From AWTP1-13 sp963797005 (GTDB lineage: Bacteria > Pseudomonadota > Alphaproteobacteria > Rhizobiales > Hyphomicrobiaceae): a stretch of 64,000 nt of DNA. Below, piece after piece: positions 1-8,169 of this stretch. The notes under the pieces were generated by a model. That model did no database searches. It saw nothing but the letters and a program-made list of their open reading frames with translations, and had not been told where the DNA came from. The translations under genes and the position numbers were made by a program. How positions within the stretch are numbered: the first letter of the stretch is position 1; the number at the start of each line of letters is the position of its first letter. The DNA is taken from assembly GCA_963797005.1 (NCBI GenBank), contig CAWCOF010000009.1, forward strand, positions 124,001 to 188,000, written 5' to 3'.

Positions 1-126
1 CGAGGCGGAGGGGCAGCTGCACGACATACCCGGCGACGCGATCCGCGTCGACGGCGTGCCGGAGCCGCCGGAGCGGCATCAAGGTCAGCGCACATCGACG
101 TGGTGGTGCGGCTGGTGGCCAAATGA
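1..126 (+). CDS. Tail of a gene cut by the window edge, unidentified
   Basis: The first frame stays open from the window edge to a TGA at 124-126 and ends in the coding-looking residues AHIDVVVRLVAK. The upstream part reads better in the second frame (EAEGQLHDIPGDAIRVDGV), so a one-base indel near position 85 is likely. That would match the many frame changes in the next 2 kb. No domain can be recognised in about 40 residues, and the gene could be something other than a plus-strand CDS. Confidence 0.25.
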   Translation, partial: RGGGAAARHTRRRDPRRRRAGAAGAASRSAHIDVVVRLVAK

Positions 127-164
127 TTGGCGCTGATCGCGCGCAGCGGTCTCGCATGCGGGCG

Positions 165-789
165 CTACTTGATCACCTCGCCCTCGTAGGCACCCCACAG
201 CTTCGTCTGCTCGATGTAGCCGCGAAAGCTGCCGATGGCGACGCGGCACCAGCTGTCCGTCGCAGCCAGAGATGTTGGCGAGACGCCGGCCTCGACCATG
301 GCGACCGCCCGCGACTGCTCGCTGCCGTCGCTCGCGCAGCGCCGCCGCGGCGACCGGGCAGCTGCCCGGCCTTGACCTCCCAGGGCAGCACGAGCGCCGT
401 GCGTCGGCCGCTCAGGCATGATGCCAGCACCCACCCGTCGTGCCGTCGGCATCGCGCACCTGCCGCCAGCCTTCGAACTCCTTGATGACCTCCAGCGGCA
501 GTCCTGCGCGGCGGTAGACCCAGGCGATGGGATAGTCGGTGCCCGGGCCCTGGCGCATGTTGACCCGATCCGACTTGAGACTGACAAAGCGCGGGATGGG
601 CAGCCGGCCGGGGCCGAAGCCCGGCGCCGACGTCGCTTCGTGCGCGCTGGGTGCGCCTCCCGCCGCCGCCAGGATCGCAAAGCCAAGCAGGCACGAAGCC
701 AGCCGCCGCCGGGTCCCTCCGGCAACGGCGCAAATCGGTTGGGCCCTCCTCATGCCCGGGCCAAACCATGATTTGCCCATGAAGATCAA
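165..789 (-). CDS. Secreted SH3-domain protein (frameshifted)
   Basis: This is probably a periplasmic or cell-surface protein carrying bacterial SH3-type repeats, which usually bind peptidoglycan or protein ligands. The first frame (789 down to about 435) has a basic N-terminus, a hydrophobic segment (LASCLLGFAILAAAGG) that looks like a signal peptide, and the SH3 block FVSLKSDRVNMRQGPGTDY with EFEGWRQVRDADG. The chain continues in a second frame with GWVLASCLSGRRTALVLPW and in a third with WCRVAIGSFRGYIEQTKLWG, the second SH3 repeat and the end. Order and spacing match the rhizobial SH3 family, so this is one gene with at least two frame switches, near 435 and 330. The start at 789 is the first ATG; later Met codons are possible. 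The breaks look like assembly indels. Confidence 0.6.
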
Positions 790-943
790 TCGTCAAGGCG
801 GCGCGAGATGCATCCACACAAGCCGTGCGCTCGGCCTATCAGCGGCATTTTGTCATCGCAATGGCCATCTGTTAGACAGGAAGCTTCCCATTGAGGCGTG
901 TGCCCGCCCGGCCTCGACCGCCCGCGAAGAGCTCGGATCTCCC

Positions 944-1951
944 ATGCCGACAGCGCCAAGAAGCCTCTCGTGATCGTGACGCGGAAGCTGCCCGAGGCGG
1001 TCGAGACGCGCATGCGCGAGCTGTTCGATGCGCGGCTCAACGTCGACGATACGCCGCTGAGCCGGCGCCGACTCACCGAGGCCGTGAAGGCCGCGGACGT
1101 CCTGGTGCCCACCGTGACTGACCGGCTCGACCGGGCGCTGTCTGTCCCAGGCCGGCCCGCAGCTCAAGCTGATCGCCAACTTCGGCACCGGCGTCGACAA
1201 CATCGACCTCGATACCGCGCGCGTGCGCGGCATCATCGTCACCAACACGCCGGGCGTGCTGACCGAGGACACCGCCGACATGACCATGGCGCTGATCCTG
1301 GCCGTGCCGCGCCGGCTCGCCGAGGGCACGGCCTTCCTCAAGGACACGAGCAAGCACTGGTGCGGGCTGGTCGCCCACCTGGATGCTCGGCCACCGCATC
1401 TGGGGCAAGCGGCTCGGCATCATCGGCATGGGCCGCATCGGCCAGGCGGTCGCGCGCCGCGCCAAGGCCTTCGGCCTGCAGATCCACTACCACAACCGGC
1501 GGCGGGTCGGCCGAGGAGGTCGAGCAGGAGCTGGAGGCGACCTACTGGGAGAGCCTCGACCAGATGCTGGTCGCGCATCGACATCATCTCCGTCAATTGC
1601 CCGCACACGCCCGGCACCTATCACCTGCTCTCGGCGCGGCGGCTGAGGCTTCTCGAAGCCCTCCGCCTACATCGTCAACACGGCGCGCGGCGAGGTGATC
1701 GACGAGAACGAGCTCGCCCGCCTGATCGAGGCGCGGCGCACATCGCCGGCGCCGGCCTCGACGTGTTCGAGCACGAGCCCGCGGTGAACCCGAAGATCTG
1801 CATCGCCAGCGACCGCGTGGTGGCCCTGCCGCACATGGGCTCGGCCACCATCGAGGGCCGCATCGACATGGGCGAGAAGGTGATCATCAACATCAAGACC
1901 TTCCTCGACGGCCACAGCCCGCCCGACCGCGTGCACCCGGCGATGTTCTGA
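944..1951 (+). CDS. D-2-hydroxyacid dehydrogenase, glyoxylate/hydroxypyruvate reductase type (frameshifted)
   Basis: This is an NAD(P)-dependent D-isomer 2-hydroxyacid dehydrogenase, most like glyoxylate/hydroxypyruvate reductases (D-glycerate dehydrogenase). It would act in the cytoplasm. Family blocks appear in order but in changing frames: KPLVIVTRKLP, LIANFGTGVDNIDL, NTPGVLTEDTADMTMALIL, the Rossmann motif GIIGMGRIGQAVARRAKAFG, NCPHTPGTYHLL, VNTARGEVIDENELARL, AGLDVFEHEP and LPHMGSAT (catalytic His region). Frame changes fall near 950, 1142, 1365, 1505, 1572, 1662 and 1735. The start at 944 assumes one missing base just after the ATG, because the next codons then read DSAKKPLVIV. Full length restored would be about 330 residues, normal for the family. 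Every block is well conserved, so the breaks are more likely sequencing errors than decay. Confidence 0.75.
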
Positions 1952-2224
1952 AGGGTCAGATCCTGCGGGTCCGACCCAGGGCAGTCGGCAATAGGGAATA
2001 GGCAGAACGAGTCGCCGATTGCCCCTGCCCATGCACGTGTCCGCCAGGGCCCGCCCTCCGCAGCACGGCGTCGGCGCCATCCGGCCAGCGAGCTGCCGGT
2101 AGCAGGCGGGCGCGGGGCGGTGCCCACTGGCGTGGACGCCGGCGGCGGACCTTGTGGGCCGCGGCAGCGGGCCATAAAGTGGGCCGGCTGACGAAAAACG
2201 TCAGCCACGGGAGGAACAATCTGC

Positions 2225-3100
2225 ATGAAGGCGCCGCCCTTCGCCTATCTCAGGGCGACCACCCTCGATGAAGCCTTCAGGCTGTGGACCGGGGCGGGCC
2301 CCGACTCCCGGCTGCTGGCCGGCGGCCAGAGCCTCCTTGCCACGCTGGCCTTTCGCCTCTCAGAGCCCTCGACCCTGATCGACATCTCGCGCGTGGCGGA
2401 GCTCAGGGGCATCGCGCTTGCCGGCGACATGGTCAGGGTCGGCGCGCTCACCACGCATACCGAGCTCGGGGCAAACGACATCGTCCGCCAGCACCTGCCG
2501 ATGGTGGCCGATGCCGTGCCCCTGATCGCGCATCCCGCCATCCGCAACCGCGGCACCATCGGCGGCTCGCTGGCCTACGCCGATCCCGCCGCCGAGCTGC
2601 CCGCCTGCTGCGTCGCGCTCGAGGCGCAGATCGTGGCGCGCTCCGCCAAGGGCGAGCGGCGCATCGCGGCCGCCCAGTTCTTCACCGGGCTCTATCAAAC
2701 CGCCCTCAACGACAAGGAGCTGATCGCCGCGATCGAGTTCCCCGTGGCGAGGCCGGGCGAGCGGCATGTCATTCTCGAGCTCGCCCGCCGCTCCGGCGAC
2801 TACGCCATGGCCGGGATCGCGGCGCGGGCCAAGGTCGCCGCGGGCCGGCTGATCGATCCGAGCCTGGTATTCTTCGGCGTCGCCGAGCGCCCGGTGATCG
2901 CGGCACGCACGATCGAAGCGCTGGCCGGCAAATCGATGACCGCCGAGACGATGGCGGCGGCCAACGCCGCGCTCGATGCCGACCTGGACCCGCCCGCCGA
3001 CCAGCACGGCGGCCCCGAGATGAAGCGCCACCTGGCGCGCGTGCTGCTGGCGCGCGCGCTCGATCGCATCACGGGCGTTGAGGAGAAGCGGGCCGCATGA
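2225..3100 (+). CDS. Molybdenum hydroxylase FAD-binding medium subunit (CoxM-like)
   Basis: This is the flavoprotein subunit of a xanthine-dehydrogenase/CO-dehydrogenase-type molybdenum hydroxylase. It passes electrons from the iron-sulfur subunit to an acceptor through FAD. The 291-residue length is normal for CoxM-type subunits. FAD-binding motifs are visible: LLAGGQSLLATLAFR near residue 30 and IAHPAIRNRGTIGGSLAYADPAAELP near 100-125, the typical AGG(H/Q)S and TIGGxxxxxDPxxD/E patterns. The ATG at 2225 follows a GGGAGGAAC ribosome site about 10 bases upstream. It overlaps the next gene by ATGA (3097-3100), so the three genes 2225-6119 form one operon in the canonical medium-small-large order. 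The 270 bases upstream (1952-2224) hold no recognisable gene and probably contain the promoter. Confidence 0.9.
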   Translation: MKAPPFAYLRATTLDEAFRLWTGAGPDSRLLAGGQSLLATLAFRLSEPSTLIDISRVAELRGIALAGDMVRVGALTTHTELGANDIVRQHLPMVADAVPLIAHPAIRNRGTIGGSLAYADPAAELPACCVALEAQIVARSAKGERRIAAAQFFTGLYQTALNDKELIAAIEFPVARPGERHVILELARRSGDYAMAGIAARAKVAAGRLIDPSLVFFGVAERPVIAARTIEALAGKSMTAETMAAANAALDADLDPPADQHGGPEMKRHLARVLLARALDRITGVEEKRAA

Positions 3101-3585
3101 GCACAGCCGTCGACATCTCGCTCCAGGTCAATGGCGAGCCGGTCTCGGCCCGCGTCGAGGCGCGCCGCCACCTCGTCGATTTCCTGCGCCTCGACCTCGG
3201 CCTGATGGGCTCGCACACGGGCTGCGAGCACGGCGTGTGCGGGGCCTGCACCGTGCGCGTCGACGGCCATATCGTGCGCGGCTGCCTCGTGCTCGCCGCC
3301 TCGCTCGACGGCGCCAAGGTCGAGACCATCGAGGGCGTCTCCGAGACGAACGAGATCCGCGACCTGCAGGACGCCTTCATCGCCCGCAACGCCTGCCAGT
3401 GCGGCTACTGCACGCCCGCCATGCTGCTTACCGCCGCCGAGCTTTTGAAGACCACCCCACAGCCCACGCGCGAGACGATCCGCGAATACATTGCCGGCAA
3501 CTACTGCCGCTGCACCGGCTATCACGCCATCGTCGACGCGATCGCCGCCGTCGCCGCCAGGCGCAACGGGAAAGCCTCCCCATGA
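3097..3585 (+). CDS. Molybdenum hydroxylase 2Fe-2S small subunit (CoxS-like)
   Basis: This is the iron-sulfur subunit that relays electrons between the molybdopterin site and FAD. The 162 residues carry both expected clusters: the plant-ferredoxin-type motif GCEHGVCGACTVRVDG (residues about 44-59) with its fourth Cys in RGCLVLA, and the C-terminal four-helix cluster CQCGYCTPAML with NYCRCTGYHAIVDAI. All eight cluster cysteines are present. The ATG overlaps the stop of the medium subunit and its own stop overlaps the ATG of the large subunit, which implies translational coupling. It differs from the second small subunit at 29408 in sequence but has the same architecture. Confidence 0.92.
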   Translation: MSTAVDISLQVNGEPVSARVEARRHLVDFLRLDLGLMGSHTGCEHGVCGACTVRVDGHIVRGCLVLAASLDGAKVETIEGVSETNEIRDLQDAFIARNACQCGYCTPAMLLTAAELLKTTPQPTRETIREYIAGNYCRCTGYHAIVDAIAAVAARRNGKASP

Positions 3586-6119
3586 GCGAGGTCATCGATC
3601 CGAGGTCGGTCGACCGGCCCAACTCCTATATCGGCAAGTCGGTGCCGCGGCCGAATGCGGCCAAGCTGGTGGAGGGGCGCGGCCAGTACGTCGACGACGT
3701 CGAGCTGCCGCGCATGGTGCACGTGGCCTTCGTCAGGAGCCCGCATGCGCACGCCAGGATCGCCGGCATCGATGCCGCACCGGCCCTCGCCGTTGCGGGC
3801 GTGGTGCGCGTCTTCACGGGCCGCGACCTCGCCCCCCACTGCGATCCCTGGGTCGGGACGCTGGCGCATCTCAAGGGCATGAAGTCCGCGCCCCAGCATC
3901 CCCTGCCGCTCGATCGCGCTACCTGGGTCGGCGAGGCGGTGGCGGCCGTCGTGGCCACGAGCCGCGCCGTCGCCGAGGATGCCGCCGCCAAGGTCGCCGT
4001 CTCCTACGAGCCGCTGCCGGCCGCCGTCGACATGGAGACCGCGCTCGCGCCCGGCACGCCGGTGATCCATCCCGATCTCGGCGACAACCTCTGCTTCCAG
4101 CGCGTCAACGAGGCCGGCCAGGTCGACGACGCCTTCAGGGGAGCCCACAAGGTCGTGGAGGCCACCTTCCACAGCGCCCGCCACACGGGCGTCACGCTGG
4201 AGCCGCGCTCGATCCTGGCCGACTACAACCGCGCGTCCGCCAAGCTCACCGTGCATCACGCCACCCAGGCGCCGCACATGATGCAGGCGATCTTCGCCAA
4301 GCACATGCGCCTGCCCGAGGGCGACGTGCGCGTGATCTGCACCGACGTCGGCGGCAGCTACGGCATCAAGGTTCACGTCTACCCCGACGAGGTGGCGGTG
4401 GCGGTGATCGCCAGGATCATGGGCCGCCCGGTCAAGTTCATCGCCGACCGGCTGGAGAGTTTTTCTTCCGACATCCACGCCCGCGACCACCGCATCACCG
4501 GGCGCATGGCCGTCGACGCGCAGGGGCGCATCACCGCCGTCGACGTCGACGATCTGACCGGCATCGGCCCCTACTCGGTCTATCCGCGCACCAGTGCGGT
4601 GGAGGGCAACCAGGTCGTCAATCTGATCGGCGGGCCCTACGACTTCCCCAACTACCGCGCCAGGACCACGGTGGTGCTGCAGAACAAGACGCCCACCTGC
4701 CAGTACCGCGCCGTCGGCCACCCCATCGCCACCGCCGTCACCGAAGGCCTCGTCGACCTCGCCGCCGAGGCGCTCGGCCTCGATCCGATCGAGTTCCGCC
4801 GCCGCAACCTGATGGCGGACGGCAGCTACCCGCGCACCTCGCCCGCCGGCATGAAGTTCGAGGGCCTGTCGCATCAGGCCTCCCTCGACAAGCTCATCGC
4901 CATGATGGACTACGACAGCCTGCGCGCCGAGCAGGCAGAGCTGCGCGCCAAAGGCATCCATCGCGGCATCGGCTTGGCGACCTTCATCGAGCTCACCAAC
5001 CCCAGCCCCTTCATGTACGGCATGGGCGGCGCGCCGATCTCGGCGCAGGACGGCTGCACCGTGCGCATCGATCCCGACGGCTCGGTGCAGGCAGCGACCG
5101 GCGTCACCGAGCAGGGCCAGGGCACGGAGGCCATGATCCGCCAGATCGTGGCCGAGGCCGTGGGCGTGCCCATCGAGCGGGTCAGGGTGATCACCGGCGA
5201 CACGCTGACCACCCCCTACGGCGGCGGCACCTGGGCCTGCCGCGGCACCGGCATCGGCGGCGAGGCGGCCCTGCAGGCCGGCATCGCGGTGAAAGGTGCC
5301 GCGCTCGAGGTGGCCGGCGCCATGCTGCAGGCCGCGCCCGACACGCTCGACCTTGTCAACGGCGAGATCGTCGAGAAGGCGACGGGCAAACCGCGCATGC
5401 CGCTCGCCGAGCTCACCCGCATCGTCTACTTCCGCGGCGACACGCTCCCCCCCGACCTGTCGCGCGAGCTGATGCAGACGCGCCACTTCATCACCAAGCA
5501 GTATCCCTTCGCCTTCACCAACGGCGTGCAGGCGGCCTACCTGGAGGTCGACGTCGACACCGGCATCGTCAGGCTCCTCAAGCACTGGTGCGTGGAGGAC
5601 TGCGGGCGCATCGTCAATCCGCTGCTGGTCGAGGAGCAGGTGCGCGGCGGCATCGTGCAGGGCATCGGCGGCGCGCTCTACGAGCACTGCATCTACTCGC
5701 CCGAGGGCCAGCTGATGACGGGCTCTCTCGCCGACTACCTCGTGCCCATGGCCGCGGAGATGCCCGACATCGAGGTCGGCCATGTCGAGACGCCGACGAA
5801 GGAGTCGCTACTGGGGGCGAAGGGCGCGGGCGAGGCCGGCACGGCGGGTGCGCCGGGCGCCATCATGAACGCCATCAACGATGCCTTGCGGCCCTTCGGC
5901 ACCAAGGTGTTCGCCCAGCCCTTCACGCCGGAGCGGATTCTCGCCGCGCTGGGCAAGGTGCCCTCGCGCTGGCCGATAGAAGCCGCCGCCACCGGCGCGC
6001 GCCCCTATGTCGCGCCGGCAACGCCCGCGCCGACGGCGTCACCCGCTGCAGCGGCGGCTGAGCCGGCGAAGTCGGCCGGCTTCCTGGCCAAGATGTTCGG
6101 CCGCGACAAAAGCGGCTAG
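3582..6119 (+). CDS. Molybdenum hydroxylase molybdopterin-binding large subunit (CoxL-like, substrate unknown)
   Basis: This is the catalytic subunit of the hydroxylase encoded from 2225. It is 845 residues long from the ATG at 3582, which overlaps the preceding stop. N-terminal SYIGKSVPRPNAAKLVEGRGQYVDD begins the a/b hammerhead domain, and VGGSYGIKVHVYPDEV and GVTEQGQGTEAMIRQIVAE are molybdopterin-binding stretches. The C-terminal GAKGAGEAGTAGAPGAI contains the conserved catalytic Glu. At the active-site loop the sequence reads QYRAVGHPIAT, not the AYRCSFR of form I CO dehydrogenase or the AYRGAGR of the common form II proteins, so CO oxidation should not be assumed. An Ala/Pro-rich tail followed by FLAKMFGRDKSG extends beyond the usual end. 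Aldehydes, N-heterocycles or other aromatics are possible substrates. Confidence 0.88.
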   Translation: MSEVIDPRSVDRPNSYIGKSVPRPNAAKLVEGRGQYVDDVELPRMVHVAFVRSPHAHARIAGIDAAPALAVAGVVRVFTGRDLAPHCDPWVGTLAHLKGMKSAPQHPLPLDRATWVGEAVAAVVATSRAVAEDAAAKVAVSYEPLPAAVDMETALAPGTPVIHPDLGDNLCFQRVNEAGQVDDAFRGAHKVVEATFHSARHTGVTLEPRSILADYNRASAKLTVHHATQAPHMMQAIFAKHMRLPEGDVRVICTDVGGSYGIKVHVYPDEVAVAVIARIMGRPVKFIADRLESFSSDIHARDHRITGRMAVDAQGRITAVDVDDLTGIGPYSVYPRTSAVEGNQVVNLIGGPYDFPNYRARTTVVLQNKTPTCQYRAVGHPIATAVTEGLVDLAAEALGLDPIEFRRRNLMADGSYPRTSPAGMKFEGLSHQASLDKLIAMMDYDSLRAEQAELRAKGIHRGIGLATFIELTNPSPFMYGMGGAPISAQDGCTVRIDPDGSVQAATGVTEQGQGTEAMIRQIVAEAVGVPIERVRVITGDTLTTPYGGGTWACRGTGIGGEAALQAGIAVKGAALEVAGAMLQAAPDTLDLVNGEIVEKATGKPRMPLAELTRIVYFRGDTLPPDLSRELMQTRHFITKQYPFAFTNGVQAAYLEVDVDTGIVRLLKHWCVEDCGRIVNPLLVEEQVRGGIVQGIGGALYEHCIYSPEGQLMTGSLADYLVPMAAEMPDIEVGHVETPTKESLLGAKGAGEAGTAGAPGAIMNAINDALRPFGTKVFAQPFTPERILAALGKVPSRWPIEAAATGARPYVAPATPAPTASPAAAAAEPAKSAGFLAKMFGRDKSG

Positions 6120-6166
6120 CGGTCTTCCGATTTGGGTTGAGCCAAGCCGACACGTGCCGAACCCAG

Positions 6167-6228
6167 TGGTGAGCTTGTCGAACCACGGCATCGGTGCGCG
6201 TAACCCGTCCTTCGACAAGCTCAGGACG
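6167..6228. terminator. Inverted repeat between convergent genes
   Basis: The arm GTGGTGAGCTTGTCGAACCA (6167-6186) is complementary, with a few mismatches, to GTCCTTCGACAAGCTCAGGA (6208-6227), leaving a ~21-base loop. The core GAGCTTGTCGAA/TTCGACAAGCTC pairs perfectly. It sits between the convergent stops at 6119 and 6221 and the right arm overlaps the last codons of the exporter gene. This is a widespread REP-like palindrome in high-GC proteobacteria. It probably acts as a bidirectional terminator or transcript-end stabiliser, which is an inference. Confidence 0.6.
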
Positions 6229-7747
6229 AGGACCCGAACCCGCGCTTGTTGCGCCGGACCATCATGACCAGTGCCACCGCCAGCCCGGATGCAATCGTGT
6301 ACATCATGAAGGCGTTCAAGTACCCGAGCATCGTTGCCTGGCGCGCAATCTCCTTGGCGACCTTGGCGAGGCCCGATGCGCTGTCGAAGTTCCATCCGCC
6401 CGCCACCGACGGCAGCGACAGCGTCGGGTTATAGGGCGAGATCATCTCCGTCATTCGGCTGTAGTTCGCCCCCGTCGCACGCACGATCTCAGCAATCGAC
6501 AGCGAAATAAAGAAGCTCGAGCCGATGTTGCGCAGCAAATGGAATACGGAGGCCGCCTCCGCACGGTTGCTTGGCGCGAGCGTGTCGAAGGTGACGACCG
6601 ACAGCGGTACCCAGATGGTGCCGACTGCGAACCCCTGGATCAGGCTGTTCAAGATCAGGATGTCCATGGTGACGTTGAGGTCGAACGTGAGCATCCAGAG
6701 CCCCGACGCGACCTGGATCAGAAAGCCCACGCTCATGCCGATGCGCGGGTCGATCCTGCTGCAGAGCCCCGCGACCAGAAAGCCGACCGTCATGCCCACG
6801 CCGCGGCACCCGATCACCTGCCCGACCAGCGTGTCGGGAAATCCTGCCTGCTGCTGCAAGAGCGGCGGCAACAGCACCATGGGCGTGAAGTTGAGCATGC
6901 CGTAGAGCGTCACCAGGACGAGCCCGATGGAATAGTTGCGGTCGGCCAGCAACCGCAAATTCAGGAATGGAGTGCGGCTGGTCAGGCAGTGAACGATAAA
7001 GACGTAGAACGCCAGCACCGCGATGAAGCACTCGACAATGATTTCCGTCGACTGGAACCAGTCGAGACGCACCCCGCGCGCGAGGACGAGCTGCACTGCC
7101 GCCATGGCGCTTGCCAGCGCCAGGAACCCGGTCCAGTCGAGCTGGGTCTTCACGGCCCTGGTATCGGCGAGCAGAGCGAATCGCAGGCCCACGAACGCCA
7201 GCAGGCCGACCGGCACCAGCATGTGGAACGACCAGCGCCAACTGTAGGCCTCGGCGAGATAGCCACCGAACATGGGGCCGATGACAGGAGCCACACCGAC
7301 AGCCATTCCAAAGATCGACAACACCATGCCATGCTGGTGGCGCGGGAACGTGTCGAGCAGGATGGTTTGCGACAGGGGCACCACGGGCGCGCCGGCGCCA
7401 CCCTGGATGATGCGCCACAGCACCAGCATCTCGAGCGATTGGGAAAACCCACACATCAAGGTCGCCAGCGAAAAGCTGAGCACTCCCCACAGCATCACCC
7501 TCTTGCTGCCGAAGCGGCCGACCAGCCAGCCCGTCATCGGCGTCACGACGGCGGTTGCGAGGATGTTGAAGGTCATCGCCCAGGCGATCTCATCCTGGGT
7601 TGCCGACATGGCGCCCTGCATTTGCGGCAAAATAGTCGACGTGGTGAGCAACGCCGTCGAGTAGAGCGAGCAGGCCGCTACGACGGTTGCCAAAATGAAA
7701 TAGCGGCGTGCCGGAGAAAGACTGTCGGCAAGTTGACCGGCATCCAT
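6221..7747 (-). CDS. DHA2-family MFS multidrug exporter
   Basis: This is a 14-helix drug:proton antiporter of the EmrB/QacA (DHA2) type in the inner membrane. The sequence has repeated hydrophobic segments and the signatures ATAVVTPMTGWLVGRFGSK (loop 2-3, motif A region), LWRIIQGGAGAPVVPLSQ (motif B with Arg) and GMAVGVAPVIGPMFGGYLAE (motif C, antiporter). The upstream ATG at 7792 would add 15 unconserved residues, so I chose the Met at 7747 before DAGQLADSLSPARRYF, giving 508 residues. No EmrA-like adaptor or TetR regulator adjoins it. The gene at 18535 is a paralogue (shared SATQDEI and ATPMTGWL stretches) on the opposite strand. Substrates cannot be inferred. Confidence 0.88.
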   Translation of the reverse strand: MDAGQLADSLSPARRYFILATVVAACSLYSTALLTTSTILPQMQGAMSATQDEIAWAMTFNILATAVVTPMTGWLVGRFGSKRVMLWGVLSFSLATLMCGFSQSLEMLVLWRIIQGGAGAPVVPLSQTILLDTFPRHQHGMVLSIFGMAVGVAPVIGPMFGGYLAEAYSWRWSFHMLVPVGLLAFVGLRFALLADTRAVKTQLDWTGFLALASAMAAVQLVLARGVRLDWFQSTEIIVECFIAVLAFYVFIVHCLTSRTPFLNLRLLADRNYSIGLVLVTLYGMLNFTPMVLLPPLLQQQAGFPDTLVGQVIGCRGVGMTVGFLVAGLCSRIDPRIGMSVGFLIQVASGLWMLTFDLNVTMDILILNSLIQGFAVGTIWVPLSVVTFDTLAPSNRAEAASVFHLLRNIGSSFFISLSIAEIVRATGANYSRMTEMISPYNPTLSLPSVAGGWNFDSASGLAKVAKEIARQATMLGYLNAFMMYTIASGLAVALVMMVRRNKRGFGSSS

Positions 7748-8010
7748 GCTAGAGCCATCTGGCGAGGGGGTAGTGCCGCAGCCTGTCTGCAATTGTATCC
7801 CGGCTTGCGGCCTTCAGGGCGTTGCTCGAGACGCTATGTTAAACACCATGCAAGCTTCCACGTCCTCACCCCGGACGTCCGCGCATGACTGATGCGCCTC
7901 CCGATGGGGGCGCGCATTTTCGTCGGCGGATGATCTCGTTCGGCTTGGGGCAACGGGCCCCCGCGCTTAGCCTCAAATGGAGCCGCGCGAGGGCCCGCCG
8001 GGAGGGCCGC
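7748..8010. other. Non-coding stretch with a hairpin, left part of the 7748-8169 gap
   Basis: No gene is convincing here. A strong hairpin lies at 7892-7917 (ATGCGCCTCCC pairing with GGGGGCGCGCAT around a four-base loop) and is followed by TTTT, terminator-like on the plus strand. No plus-strand gene precedes it. A short plus-strand frame from 7885 (MTDAPPDGGAHF...) runs into the repeat at 8011 and could be the remnant of a truncated gene, but there is too little to identify. Confidence 0.35.
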
Positions 8011-8162
8011 CTAGAGCAGGATCGCTTCAGATTGAATCACCTTGCCTCATTTGCAACGTGGCGGCTGAAGCGTGAATCCTGCTCTACATCATAGATTTGA
8101 GAGCAAAATTCACGTTCCATGATCGAAGCCAAGTGCTTCGATCAGAAACGATCTTGCTCTAG
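8011..8162 (+). repeat. Dispersed ~150-bp double-hairpin repeat, copy 1
   Basis: This is the first of three copies of a two-module palindromic repeat. Module 1 starts AGAGCAGGATCGCTTCAG and closes with CTGAAGCGTGAATCCTGCTCT (8013-8085). Module 2 starts AGAGCAAAATTC and closes with AACGATCTTGCTCT (8100-8160), enclosing the inner hairpin TGATCGAAGC-CAAGT-GCTTCGATCA. It lies 7 bases beyond the stop of the minus-strand gene at 8170, so it would be in that gene's transcript end. The other copies are at 11874-12024 (same orientation) and 15311-15462 (inverted). Confidence 0.85.
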
Positions 8163-8169
8163 GACGGCC

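Noticed and set aside
3491..6061. Long Arg/Gly/His-rich frames overlapping the first large subunit on both strands
   Set aside because: They are out-of-frame readings of the molybdenum hydroxylase gene, with no start signals or family sequence.
6194..7888. Plus-strand frame of 564 codons antisense to the exporter
   Set aside because: Composition is His/Arg/Asp-rich with no hydrophobic core, typical of GC-driven antisense frames; the minus strand encodes a clear 14-helix exporter.
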